A stretch of DNA of 64,000 nt from Chromatocurvus sp964613795 (GTDB taxonomy: Bacteria > Pseudomonadota > Gammaproteobacteria > Pseudomonadales > Halieaceae), in NCBI GenBank assembly GCA_964613795.1, contig CAZTJR010000014.1:1-64000 (forward strand), written 5' to 3'. Below, in pieces: positions 17,918 through 26,333 of the stretch. The position numbers were made by a program, and so were the translations under genes. The notes beneath the pieces were generated by a model, which worked only from the letters and a program-made list of their open reading frames with translations, was not told the DNA's origin and ran no database searches. Positions within the stretch are counted from its first letter, which is position 1, and every line of letters begins with the position of its first letter.

Positions 17918-18205
17918 TCAGGAGAAAAAGGGAGGACCCCGTGCATCGAAAAAATGGTGGGCAGAAGCGGTACCGGCCAGAGTGGCAGATTCATGTACCG
18001 TATCAGCCGGGACATTGAATTGGCCCAGACTTTTACTTGAGAGAACGGCTTTGCCGTGATCAAACTGGCACTGGAAACAGTCGAGAACAGGCTGTCCATC
18101 GGTATGTTGGTGACCGACCAGCCCGAACTGCGCGCCGACAACGAAAGCCAGCAGGCATATAGCCAGCTTTCTGGAGCCTCGCTGTTGAAGTGTTTTCCAG
18201 CTCAT
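17918..18205 (-). CDS. small metal-binding periplasmic protein, zinc-chaperone-like
   Basis: A 95-residue protein with an N-terminal signal or anchor helix (KLAICLLAFVVGAQF), then the ligand-rich segment GHQHTDGQPVLDCFQCQFDHG (His32, His34, Cys43, Cys46, His50) and a second His pair near the end. It resembles the short proteins labelled zinc chaperones that precede zinc TonB receptors in marine gammaproteobacteria. The receptor gene follows after 36 bases on the same strand, so they are one operon. A start 15 bases further upstream (MLPAT) is possible; neither has a strong ribosome site. Confidence 0.7.
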   Translation of the reverse strand: MSWKTLQQRGSRKLAICLLAFVVGAQFGLVGHQHTDGQPVLDCFQCQFDHGKAVLSSKSLGQFNVPADTVHESATLAGTASAHHFFDARGPPFFS

Positions 18206-18274
18206 AGTGGCAGGTAGCATACACGAATCATGTTGCAGGTCACGCACATTCAAAGGAATGCGGTCGTCCGGCAA

Positions 18275-18291
18275 GGTAGTATAATTCAACC
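18275..18291 (-). promoter_or_regulatory. candidate Zur/Fur-type operator and -10 element
   Basis: GGTAGTATAATTCAACC is a 17-base imperfect palindrome (6 of 8 pairs complementary) with the AT-rich centre typical of Zur boxes. It lies 70 bases upstream of the zinc-chaperone-like gene, and on that strand contains TATACT, a good -10 hexamer. Zinc-repressed control of the receptor operon would be expected. Based on one site only. Confidence 0.35.
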
Positions 18292-18423
18292 GCGAAAAAC
18301 AACACCCTTTGAGTCCAGCTTCCTGTGCAAAATGCATCAGAACCGACATGACCCGAACGTCTTCAGGTGACCACTGCGGCCTATGACTGACTGATTGCCA
18401 AGGTCTCGCGCAGAGTCGTTGCA

Positions 18424-18452
18424 TTGTCGGAGGTGAACAGCGAGACTATCCC
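18424..18452 (+). promoter_or_regulatory. candidate promoter for the ferritin-RimK operon
   Basis: TTGTCG (18424-18429) and TATCCC (18447-18452) are separated by 17 bases and end about 42 bases before the start codon at 18495. A plausible sigma-70 promoter; not tested. Confidence 0.35.
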
Positions 18453-18494
18453 GTTTAGTGCCATGTCGACGGAAAACCGAGATAAGGGAAGACT

Positions 18495-18782
18495 ATGTCC
18501 AACGAGGGATATCACGAACCCGTAAGCGAGCTATCCTGCGCTACACGGGACATGCACCGGGCCATTGTGTCTCTTATGGAAGAACTTGAAGCCGTTGATT
18601 GGTACAACCAGCGCGTCGATGCCTGCGAGAATCCAGAATTGAAGCGCATTCTCGAGCACAACCGCGACGAGGAAAAAGAGCACGCTGCAATGGTGATCGA
18701 GTGGATACGCCGCCAGGATCCAACGTTTGACAGTGAGCTCAGAGATTACCTCTTCACTGACAAACCCATAGCCCATAAATAA
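18495..18782 (+). CDS. encapsulated-ferritin (EncFtn) family protein without a cargo tail
   Basis: A 95-residue two-helix ferritin-like protein. EncFtn proteins form ring-shaped decamers whose dimer interface is an iron ferroxidase centre. The diagnostic residues are present: EELEAVDWY supplies Glu29, Glu30, Glu32, Trp36 and Tyr37, and DEEKEHAAM supplies Glu60 and His63, matching the Rhodospirillum rubrum protein at a constant offset of two. In that protein a C-terminal peptide targets it into an encapsulin shell; here the chain ends at KPIAHK with no such tail and no encapsulin gene is nearby. It is the first gene of a cluster with RimB and RimK (3-base gap). Confidence 0.88.
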   Translation: MSNEGYHEPVSELSCATRDMHRAIVSLMEELEAVDWYNQRVDACENPELKRILEHNRDEEKEHAAMVIEWIRRQDPTFDSELRDYLFTDKPIAHK

Positions 18783-18785
18783 CGC

Positions 18786-19265
18786 ATGTCAGGCGCCAGC
18801 CCTCACGACGAGGCAAAGACGTCTTATCCACCCGGCCTGCCGCGCCTGGGCTGGCGGGAGTGGATCAGCTTTCCGCATCTCGGTATCGAGGCAATCAAGG
18901 CGAAGGTCGATACCGGGGCGCGCACCAGTGCACTTCACGCCTTCAAAGTATCGCCTTTCGAGCGGGACGGCAGACTTCATGTCGCCTTCGCCATCCATCC
19001 AAATCAACGGGATCAGGATACGGTACTGGAGTGCGAGGCTCCGGTCGTCGACCGTCGGTCGGTTCGCGACTCCGGCGGTCACGCTGAAATGCGCTACGTT
19101 ATCAAAACAGAAATCCACATAGGCCCACATCAGCTGATAGCCGAGGTCACGCTTACTGACCGCGACTCCATGCGCTTTCGTTGCCTGCTGGGCCGCACCG
19201 CGCTGAAACGCAACTTTGTGGTGGATTCCGGCCGCTCCTACCTGGCCGGGAAACCTCCCCGCTAG
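18786..19265 (+). CDS. rimB: RimB-type retropepsin-like protease (PF05618, 'ATP-dependent zinc protease')
   Basis: A 159-residue protein of the family misnamed ATP-dependent zinc proteases. It has the retropepsin active-site motif DTGA (Asp42) in KVDTGARTSALHA, and the second signature RCLLGRTALKRNFVVDSGRSYL. In Pseudomonas RimB trims the glutamate tails that RimK adds to ribosomal protein S6. It lies directly before rimK (30 bases), so the pair may set S6 tail length. The N-terminal 15 residues look unstructured and the true start could be slightly downstream. Confidence 0.87.
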   Translation: MSGASPHDEAKTSYPPGLPRLGWREWISFPHLGIEAIKAKVDTGARTSALHAFKVSPFERDGRLHVAFAIHPNQRDQDTVLECEAPVVDRRSVRDSGGHAEMRYVIKTEIHIGPHQLIAEVTLTDRDSMRFRCLLGRTALKRNFVVDSGRSYLAGKPPR

Positions 19266-19295
19266 AAAACCACCGACACAGGTCACCGCCCGACC

Positions 19296-20210
19296 ATGAA
19301 AATGAAGATAGGCATTCTCTCGCGCAACTCAAAACTCTACAGCACGCAACGGCTAGCCGAGGCGGCGCGCGACCGCGGCCACGATGTTGAAGTCATGGAC
19401 ACGCTCAAGTGCTACATGGATATCAACTCGGCCAAGCCCGTCATTTACTATAAAGGGAAAGCCTTGGAAGGATTCGACGCAATCATTCCCCGCATAGGCG
19501 CCTCAATAACGGAATACGGCACGGCGGTCATCCGGCAATTCGAGATGATGGGGGTCTACTGCCTGACGGAGTCGATCCCGCTGGGACGTTCTCGCGACAA
19601 GCTGCGGGCACTGCAGCTCATGTCTCGCAAAGGCGTCGGCATGCCCGTTACCGGCTTTGCCCACAGCGTGGAGAACGGGCGTGAACTCATCAAGATGGTC
19701 GGAGGTACCCCCGTGGTACTGAAACTCCTTGCCGGCACGCAGGGGCGCGGTGTTGTGCTGGCAGAAACCTACAAGGCCGCCGAATCGGTGATCGACGCCT
19801 TCATCGAGCTAGGGGCCGACTTTCTGGTCCAGGAGTTCATCAAGGAAGCCGGTGGCTCGGACGTACGCGCCTTCATTATTGGCCGCCGTGTCGTTGCTGC
19901 GATGGAGCGCAGCGCAGCGGAAGGAGAATTCCGTTCCAATCTGCACCGGGGCGGCAGTGCACAGCCCACCAAGCTGACGCCGGAAGAGCGGCGCACGGCG
20001 GTCAAGGCGGCACAGACCATGGGGCTTTCGGTGGCAGGGGTGGATATATTGCGCTCGTCCCGAGGCCCGCTGATCATGGAAGTCAACTCTTCTCCGGGGC
20101 TGCGCGGCATTGAAGAGGCGAGCGGCAAGAACATCGCCAGCCGGATCATCCAGTATGTCGAGGAACACGCGAGGCCAACGCGCACCGACAGTCGACGCAC
20201 GCAGGGATAG
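19296..20210 (+). CDS. rimK: ribosomal protein S6 glutamate ligase
   Basis: An ATP-grasp ligase of 304 residues that adds Glu residues to the C-terminus of ribosomal protein S6 and so changes ribosome function. The whole length matches E. coli RimK: KIGILSRNSKLYST, HYKG-like YYKGKALEGFDAIIPRIGASITEYG, the ATP-binding loop LLAGTQGRGVVLAE, LVQEFIKEAGGSDVRAF, EFRSNLHRGG and the metal site MEVNSSPGLRGIE. The first two Met codons are six bases apart. In an apparent operon with rimB upstream and an M14 deacylase 4 bases downstream. Confidence 0.95.
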   Translation: MKMKIGILSRNSKLYSTQRLAEAARDRGHDVEVMDTLKCYMDINSAKPVIYYKGKALEGFDAIIPRIGASITEYGTAVIRQFEMMGVYCLTESIPLGRSRDKLRALQLMSRKGVGMPVTGFAHSVENGRELIKMVGGTPVVLKLLAGTQGRGVVLAETYKAAESVIDAFIELGADFLVQEFIKEAGGSDVRAFIIGRRVVAAMERSAAEGEFRSNLHRGGSAQPTKLTPEERRTAVKAAQTMGLSVAGVDILRSSRGPLIMEVNSSPGLRGIEEASGKNIASRIIQYVEEHARPTRTDSRRTQG

Positions 20211-20214
20211 AGAC

Positions 20215-21243
20215 ATGGCCAGATCACGCGGCACTATTGACATCGGCAATATCAGCATTGCCCCGGGAGAAAAAAAGACGGTCAATATCCCGGTGGCTCC
20301 GCTCTACACGCATGACGACCTGTCAATCAGCGTTCAGGTAATACATGGCCGCCAGCCGGGGCCCGTCGCCTTCGTGTGTGCCGCCGTGCACGGTGACGAA
20401 ATCAACGGTGTCGAAATCATCCGGCGAATGCTTAAGCATCGCTCGCTGCGTAACCTGCGCGGCACGCTACTGGCGATTCCCATTGTCAATATTTACGGGT
20501 TTCTGAATCATTCCCGCTATCTGCCGGATGGCAGGGACCTGAACCGTTCATTCCCGGGATCGGAGGCAGGATCGCTGGCAGCGCGGGTAGCCAACACATT
20601 CCTTCGGGAAATCGTGCTCAAATGCGATTACGGCATCGATCTGCACACCGGTGCCCGCCATCGGGCCAATTTTCCCCAGATACGCGCCGACCTGGACATG
20701 CCGGGGGCCCGGGCCATGACCGAGGCCTTCGGCGTTCCGCTGGCGATCGACGCCAAGATCCGCGACGGCTCGTTACGGGAGGCTGCGGGCGACGCCGGCA
20801 TTCCGGTGATTCTCTATGAGGCCGGAGAGGCCCTGCGCTTCGACGAGATGTATATCCGTGCGGGCGTCTCCGGCGTTATCAACGTATTGCGGGAAATAGG
20901 CCTGTTGCGCCGCAGCCCGCGCCGCAAGCCAGTACCCGCGCCTATCGTAAGCGACCAGTCAAGCTGGCTGCGGGCCCCGGAAAGCGGTATTCTCAGCACC
21001 CTGGTCCCTCTTGGAGCCAAGGTAGTAGCGGGGGAAACTGTTGCCGTGGTCGCCGACCCGCTCGGCAGCAGCGAGGTACCTATGGTGGCCACGCATGACG
21101 GGGTGGTCATCGGCCGCACCAATCTGCCGCTGGTATATGAGGGCGACGCTGTGTTCCATGTTGCTCGCTACGGTCGACAGACCGCCCTCGTGGAACGACA
21201 CCTGGAACAATTTCACGAAGAGTACGAAAGCCAGATTGATTGA
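20215..21243 (+). CDS. M14-family succinylglutamate desuccinylase/aspartoacylase-like deacylase
   Basis: A zinc hydrolase of 342 residues. Zinc ligands are visible as HGDEINGVE (His59, Glu62) and DLHTGA (His144); RDLNRSFPG is the substrate-binding loop. A C-terminal barrel-like part (about 260-342) resembles a biotinyl/lipoyl carrier fold (GAKVVAGETVAVVADPLG). Relatives cleave N-acyl-aspartate or N-acyl-glutamate. Genes of this type commonly follow rimK in marine gammaproteobacteria, and with a 4-base spacing it is surely co-transcribed here. A role in trimming or capping glutamyl tails is a guess. The ATG at 20215 is chosen because the longer frame overlaps rimK. Confidence 0.88.
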   Translation: MARSRGTIDIGNISIAPGEKKTVNIPVAPLYTHDDLSISVQVIHGRQPGPVAFVCAAVHGDEINGVEIIRRMLKHRSLRNLRGTLLAIPIVNIYGFLNHSRYLPDGRDLNRSFPGSEAGSLAARVANTFLREIVLKCDYGIDLHTGARHRANFPQIRADLDMPGARAMTEAFGVPLAIDAKIRDGSLREAAGDAGIPVILYEAGEALRFDEMYIRAGVSGVINVLREIGLLRRSPRRKPVPAPIVSDQSSWLRAPESGILSTLVPLGAKVVAGETVAVVADPLGSSEVPMVATHDGVVIGRTNLPLVYEGDAVFHVARYGRQTALVERHLEQFHEEYESQID

Positions 21244-21303
21244 TGCGATGATATACTTCGGCACCGATGTTCACTGCAGGGCGACGCGCCCGGGTCACTT
21301 CCT

Positions 21304-22419
21304 ATGCGCAAAAACCTGATCACTGCCTTTCTCATCGCGGCAGCAATCGGTATTTGGCTGCTGTCAGGCCTCCTCTCAGATGACCAGGCGGTCGATCCCG
21401 ATACCCGGCCAGTGCTGGCCGAGCAATCCTTCGAACCACGCGAGAAAAATGAGCTGCCAAGGGTTCGGGTACGCGAGATCCAGGCTGAACCTCGAGTCCA
21501 GCGCATCACCCTGCGCGGACGTACCGCCAACAAGCGCACCGTGGTCGTAAAATCGGAAATCACCGGGGTCATCACAGAGCGCGCAGTCGAGCGCGGTGAC
21601 CGCGTCGACGAGAACGCACTGCTTTGCCGTCTTGCGAATGATGACCGAAGCGCGGCTGTGGCCGAAGCCGAGGCCACACTGCGCCGGGCCACACTGGAAT
21701 ACCAGGGTAGCCAGAGCCTGAAGCAAAAAGGCTTGCAGTCGGATACCGCCATCGCCCGGGCCGAGGCCTCAAAAGCAGCAGCCGAGGCGGTTCTGATGCG
21801 CGCTCAGCTCAATCTGGAGCGCACCGAAATAAGGGCGCCCTTCGCCGGCATGGTCGAGGAGATTCACGCCAACAGCGGCGACTATCTGACTCCCGGTGGT
21901 GACTGCGTCACCCTGCTGGATCTTGATCCCATGCTGTTGACTGCGCGCGTGACAGAGCGCGACGTCGGCGCCATTCAGGAGGGCGACCGCGTCACCGCCC
22001 GTATCGCCACGGGCCAGGAGGTCAGCGGGATCGTCAGCTTCGTTGGCCGCCAGAGCGACAACCAGACGCGAACCTATGCGCTCGAAGCGACTGTCGACAA
22101 TCGGGATTACGCCCTCAGATCCGGCGTCACGGCAACGCTCTCCATCGCTCGCGACGAGGTGCAGGCGCATCGCGTCTCGCCCGCTCTGTTCGCGCTGGAT
22201 GATGCCGGTCGCGTCGGCGTCCGCATACTGGACGCTCGCGACCAGGTAGAGTTCCGGCATATCACGATCCTTGAAGATACACCCGGCGGTGCCTGGATTA
22301 CCGGGCTGCCCGACCGTACGCGCCTGATCATCGTCGGCCAGGAATCCGTTGTCGCCGGACAACGTGTCGAGCCCGTCACCGAGAGCGGCGCAGTTGCCTC
22401 CCGGAGCGCATCACAATGA
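21304..22419 (+). CDS. RND efflux periplasmic adaptor (membrane fusion protein)
   Basis: A 371-residue adaptor with one N-terminal membrane anchor (residues 4-20), a barrel-sandwich (TVVVKSEITGVITERAVERGDRVDENALLCRL), a short coiled-coil hairpin (about 115-165, rich in Ala, Glu, Arg) and the return strand ERTEIRAPFAGMVEEIHANSGDYL. Adaptors of this type connect an RND pump to an outer-membrane channel. Its stop overlaps the pump gene by four bases (ATGA). No outer-membrane factor is encoded nearby, so a TolC-like protein from elsewhere must be used. Confidence 0.93.
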   Translation: MRKNLITAFLIAAAIGIWLLSGLLSDDQAVDPDTRPVLAEQSFEPREKNELPRVRVREIQAEPRVQRITLRGRTANKRTVVVKSEITGVITERAVERGDRVDENALLCRLANDDRSAAVAEAEATLRRATLEYQGSQSLKQKGLQSDTAIARAEASKAAAEAVLMRAQLNLERTEIRAPFAGMVEEIHANSGDYLTPGGDCVTLLDLDPMLLTARVTERDVGAIQEGDRVTARIATGQEVSGIVSFVGRQSDNQTRTYALEATVDNRDYALRSGVTATLSIARDEVQAHRVSPALFALDDAGRVGVRILDARDQVEFRHITILEDTPGGAWITGLPDRTRLIIVGQESVVAGQRVEPVTESGAVASRSASQ

Positions 22420-25400
22420 GTTTCATAGACGCCGCCATCAATCGCTCACGCAGCACGCTCATGCTGATGGGCGTTGTTGTCCTGTGTGGCCTTATCGCGC
22501 GCTCAATCCTGCCGATAGCCAATGAACCCCACATTGAAGTGCCCTTTTTCTACGTCGGCATCATGCATGAGGGCATCTCGCCCGAGGACGCCGAGCGGCT
22601 GCTGATACAACCGATGGAGACCGAACTGCGCAAGGTAGAGGGTATTGATGAAATAACGGCAATGGCGTCCGAGGGTAACGCCACGCTGTTCATCGAATTC
22701 GGCCCGGAGCAGGATCTCAGCCAGGCACTGACCGACGTGCGCGAATCCGTTGATCGCGCCAAGGCCGAGATTCCGTCAACGGCCGAAGAACCCATCGTTC
22801 GCGAAATTGAAATCGACGAGTACCCTATACTGCAGATCAGCCTGATCGGTGACGGCGTACCCGAGCGCATTGTGTATGAAACCGCACTCATGCTGCGCGA
22901 CCGGATAGAGTCTATACCGTCCGTGCTCAAGGCCGACCTTCAGGGCCACCGTGAGGAACTTCTCGAGGTGATCATTGATCCCGAGGCTCTGGACACCTAC
23001 CAGATTTCCAGCGAGGCATTGATCAACACACTGCAGCGCAACAACCGACTGATCCCGGCAGGTAGTATCGACACCGGCAGAGGGCGCTTCTCCGTGAAAG
23101 TCCCCTCCATCGTCGAGCGTCCGGAAGACGTGATGAGCCTGCCAATCACCAGTTTCGGCGACACTGTGGTCACACTGCGCGAAGTTGCCGAGATCCGCAA
23201 GACCTTCAAGGATCGCGACAGCCACGCGCGCGTCAATGGCATGGACGCGATATCCATTGCCGTGCGCGCCCGGGCCAACGGCAACATCATCGAGACAGTG
23301 GATGCATTGCGTGCCCTGCTGGAAGAGACGCGACCAGAGATCCCCAGCAGTATCAAGGTCCTCACTACACAGGATCAAGCCGAATTCGCAGGACTGCAGG
23401 TCACGGAACTCCAGGGCAATATCTTTACGGCCCTGGCGCTGGTGATGATTCTCGTCGTGGCAACCATGGGCTTTCGCAGCGGCGTGATCGTCGGCCTCGG
23501 TATTCCGGTGTCGCTGCTGTTTTCCGTCATCATTATTTATCTGCTGGGCTACACCTTCAACTTCATGGTGATGTTCGGCATGCTGCTCGGGCTGGGCATG
23601 CTCATCGACGGCGCCATCGTGGTTACCGAATACGCCGATCGCAAGATGGGCGAGGGCATGGACCACAGGGCCGCCTATTCCGAGTCCGTGAAACGCATGT
23701 TCTGGCCGGTCACCGCGTCCGTGGCGACCACGCTCGCAGCCTTTCTGCCGCTGATCTTCTGGCCGGGCATTCCCGGAAAATTCATGAGCTTTCTGCCCGT
23801 CACCGTGTTCACGGTTCTTGCCGGCTCGCTGCTGTATGCCCTGCTGTTCGGCCCGGTGCTGGGTACCGTTTTCGGGCGACCCACTGTCCATTCCCGTGCG
23901 GCGGCGAAAGCCATGCAGGAACTCGAAAGCGGCGATCCAACGACCCTGCCCACGGTGACCGGCGGCTATGCGCGCTTCCTGGCGCGCGTATGCGCCCGAC
24001 CCGGCCTCACCCTCATCATTGTGCTTGCAGGACTCATGAGCATTTTCGTCGCCTACGGCAAGTACAGCAAGGGCATGGTTTTCTTCTCGGATTCTGATCC
24101 ACAGTTCATACAGGTTTCGGTTCGCGCGCGGGGCAATTTCTCTGCCGACGAAGTCAATGCACTGGTCTATGAAGTGGAACGGGAAATTCTCGAGATACCG
24201 GGCATTGAAGCACTGAACGCACGCACGATTCTTCCCGGGGGCAACGGCATGGGGCGCGGCGCCCTGAGCACCGCCGATCGTATTGGCTCGATTTTTATCC
24301 AGCTCTTCCCCGAGAGCGAACGCAATATCAAGGGTCGCGAGATTATTCAGGAGATTCGTCGCCGCACCGATCCGCTCGCGGGCATCACCGTGGACGTCAT
24401 GGCCCAGGAACAGGGCCCACCGGTTGGCAAGCCCATACAGATAGAACTGCGCTCACCCCAGCGCGACCTGCTCGAACCCGCCCTCGCCCGTATCAAGGAG
24501 TACATGCAGTCGCTGCCGGAACTGGTGGATATCGACGACACGCTGGCGCTGCCAACGATTGAGTGGCAGATGGATGTGGATCGCGCCCAGGCTGCGATTT
24601 ATGGCGCCGACGTGTCCTCTGCGGGCGTCGCGGTGCAGCTGGTGACCAATGGCGTCAAAGTGGCGGAGTACCGGCCGGAATCCGCCGACGATGCGGTTGA
24701 CATCCGGGTACGCTACCCCCTGGATGAGCGTGGGATCGACGCCATGGACAATCTTCGCATCAGCACAGCCATGGGCCATGTGCCGCTGTCAAATTTCGTC
24801 ACACTGCAGCCCTCGCCAGGTGTGGACACCTTTGAACGTATCGACGGGACACCGGTAGAGCGCATACGCGCTGATGTCATTGAAGGCGTGCTCGCAGACA
24901 GCATGGTGCGTGAAATAGAGTCGTGGCTGAATACCCAGATCTTCGACCCTCGCCTGGATATCCGCTTCCGCGGCGCCAATGAAGAGCAGTCTGATTCCCT
25001 GGCTTTCGTGCAGGTTGCGTTCCTGCTGTCATTGCTGCTCATGTTCATTCTACTTGTCACGCAGTTCAACAGTTTTTACCAGAGCACCCTCATTCTGCTC
25101 GCCGTGATTATGTCGACTGCCGGCGTACTTCTTGGCTTACTGATTCTCGACAAGCCTTTCAGCGCCATTCTCTCAGGCGTCGGTGTTGTTGCGCTGGCGG
25201 GCATTGTGGTCAATAACAATATCGTGCTGATCGATACCTTCAACACGGTACGCAGGGAGCAGCCCGACCTCAGCACGGCCGAGGTCGTGGTACTCTCAGC
25301 CTCACAACGCCTGCGACCGGTGATGCTCACCACCGTGACCACGGTTTTCGGGTTGCTGCCACTAGCGTGCGGCCTGTCGGTGGACCTGATCAACCGCAGC

Positions 25401-25607
25401 ATCACCGCCAGCGGCCAGATGGCGACGTTCTGGGGACCACTGTCCCAGGCGATCGTGTTCGGCCTGACCTTCGCTACCATTCTGACGCTGGTCGCAACGC
25501 CGGCAATGCTGGCGCTACCCGATCATCTGCGCGGCAAGTTTGCCGATATCAGAGCATGGTTCCACGAGCGAGCCGCGAATCAGAGCCGCAGGGCCACCTC
25601 AGCCTGA
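22416..25607 (+). CDS. RND multidrug/efflux permease, HAE1-like
   Basis: A 1063-residue inner-membrane pump with twelve predicted helices and two large periplasmic loops. The helix-4 motif reads GLGMLIDGAIVVTEYADR, where AcrB has two adjacent Asp (DD); here the second is Gly. In helix 10 the AcrB Lys is replaced (GIVVNNNIVLID). Both changes are seen in other HAE1 subgroups and imply a different proton-relay arrangement. It is translationally coupled to its adaptor. Substrates cannot be inferred; the lack of metal-binding Met or His motifs argues against a heavy-metal pump. Confidence 0.93.
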   Translation: MSFIDAAINRSRSTLMLMGVVVLCGLIARSILPIANEPHIEVPFFYVGIMHEGISPEDAERLLIQPMETELRKVEGIDEITAMASEGNATLFIEFGPEQDLSQALTDVRESVDRAKAEIPSTAEEPIVREIEIDEYPILQISLIGDGVPERIVYETALMLRDRIESIPSVLKADLQGHREELLEVIIDPEALDTYQISSEALINTLQRNNRLIPAGSIDTGRGRFSVKVPSIVERPEDVMSLPITSFGDTVVTLREVAEIRKTFKDRDSHARVNGMDAISIAVRARANGNIIETVDALRALLEETRPEIPSSIKVLTTQDQAEFAGLQVTELQGNIFTALALVMILVVATMGFRSGVIVGLGIPVSLLFSVIIIYLLGYTFNFMVMFGMLLGLGMLIDGAIVVTEYADRKMGEGMDHRAAYSESVKRMFWPVTASVATTLAAFLPLIFWPGIPGKFMSFLPVTVFTVLAGSLLYALLFGPVLGTVFGRPTVHSRAAAKAMQELESGDPTTLPTVTGGYARFLARVCARPGLTLIIVLAGLMSIFVAYGKYSKGMVFFSDSDPQFIQVSVRARGNFSADEVNALVYEVEREILEIPGIEALNARTILPGGNGMGRGALSTADRIGSIFIQLFPESERNIKGREIIQEIRRRTDPLAGITVDVMAQEQGPPVGKPIQIELRSPQRDLLEPALARIKEYMQSLPELVDIDDTLALPTIEWQMDVDRAQAAIYGADVSSAGVAVQLVTNGVKVAEYRPESADDAVDIRVRYPLDERGIDAMDNLRISTAMGHVPLSNFVTLQPSPGVDTFERIDGTPVERIRADVIEGVLADSMVREIESWLNTQIFDPRLDIRFRGANEEQSDSLAFVQVAFLLSLLLMFILLVTQFNSFYQSTLILLAVIMSTAGVLLGLLILDKPFSAILSGVGVVALAGIVVNNNIVLIDTFNTVRREQPDLSTAEVVVLSASQRLRPVMLTTVTTVFGLLPLACGLSVDLINRSITASGQMATFWGPLSQAIVFGLTFATILTLVATPAMLALPDHLRGKFADIRAWFHERAANQSRRATSA

Positions 25608-25665
25608 CAGAAACGCGGGTAGCAGTAGTCTGCCGGGGCACGGTAGCTTTGCGATGGGCATAAAA

Positions 25666-25695
25666 AAACCCGGCTGGCTTTCGCCAACCGGGTTT
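25666..25695. terminator. bidirectional terminator between RND and csp genes
   Basis: AAACCCGGCTGGC pairs with GCCAACCGGGTTT across a 4-base loop, with one mismatch. The minus strand carries a run of seven T directly after the stem, so it is a clear intrinsic terminator for the cold-shock gene; it can also serve the RND operon. Confidence 0.85.
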
Positions 25696-25717
25696 CTGCT
25701 GTCATTGCGCTACTGCG

Positions 25718-25927
25718 TTACGAAATGACTTCAATATCAGACGCCTGGGGGCCTTTCTGGCCCTGCGTGACATTGAACTGCACTTTCTGACCTTCCAGAA
25801 GGGTCTTGAAACCTGAACCACTGATGGCGCTAAAGTGCGCAAACACATCGGGACCTGACTCCTGCTCGATGAAGCCAAAGCCTTTTGTTTCATTAAACCA
25901 CTTAACTGTGCCGGTAACTGATGCCAT
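25718..25927 (-). CDS. CspA-family cold-shock protein
   Basis: A 69-residue OB-fold protein that binds single-stranded RNA and DNA and melts RNA structures. RNP-1 is KGFGFI and RNP-2 is DVFAHF, both intact; the C-terminus QKGPQASDIEVIS is standard. AGGA lies about 10 bases before the ATG. A long AT-richer region upstream (see 25928-26239) may act as the structured leader typical of csp messages. An RNA helicase gene lies divergently beyond it, a functionally sensible pair. Confidence 0.95.
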   Translation of the reverse strand: MASVTGTVKWFNETKGFGFIEQESGPDVFAHFSAISGSGFKTLLEGQKVQFNVTQGQKGPQASDIEVIS

Positions 25928-26239
25928 TTTCTATATTCCTACTCATTCATTAATTGTGCCCACAAGCGGGCGTTCTTGCTTGAAGTCATGCTGGGCAATA
26001 TGAACAAACAGGACGGGATACGACAATCTGAACCGCTGTACTGAAAAGCTACCTTGCAGTGGCTATCCCTACAATCGGGGCAGATAGCGCGAACACGAAC
26101 TACAACGACATAAATGCTTGCAACTATCAAACGCCTTCGATACTACCATCGAGCGCCGGGGTATGCACGCTTTATTTTCACCGGGTATCCCTGCGACCAA
26201 ACGCCGGTCGACCACCGTCAATTGAGCGCGTTACGGCGG
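25928..26239. other. non-coding divergent region between csp and the RNA helicase
   Basis: About 310 bases without a credible gene, visibly less GC-rich than the coding sequence. It should hold the promoter and leader of the cold-shock gene on the minus strand. A loose minus-strand promoter match (TTGTCG, 18 bases, CATATT) would give a leader of about 70 bases. No strong hairpin or known riboswitch is apparent. Confidence 0.5.
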
Positions 26240-26267
26240 TTGCAAAGGCCGGACGATAGCGTATCCT
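26240..26267 (+). promoter_or_regulatory. candidate promoter of the RNA helicase gene
   Basis: TTGCAA (26240-26245) and TATCCT (26262-26267) are 16 bases apart, giving a leader of roughly 60 bases before the ATG at 26334. Fair match to a sigma-70 promoter. Confidence 0.4.
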
Positions 26268-26333
26268 GCGCAGCCTGACACTTGCTGACAGTGTCTTCCT
26301 GTTCGTCAGCATCCAACGTTAGGGATCCTGACG

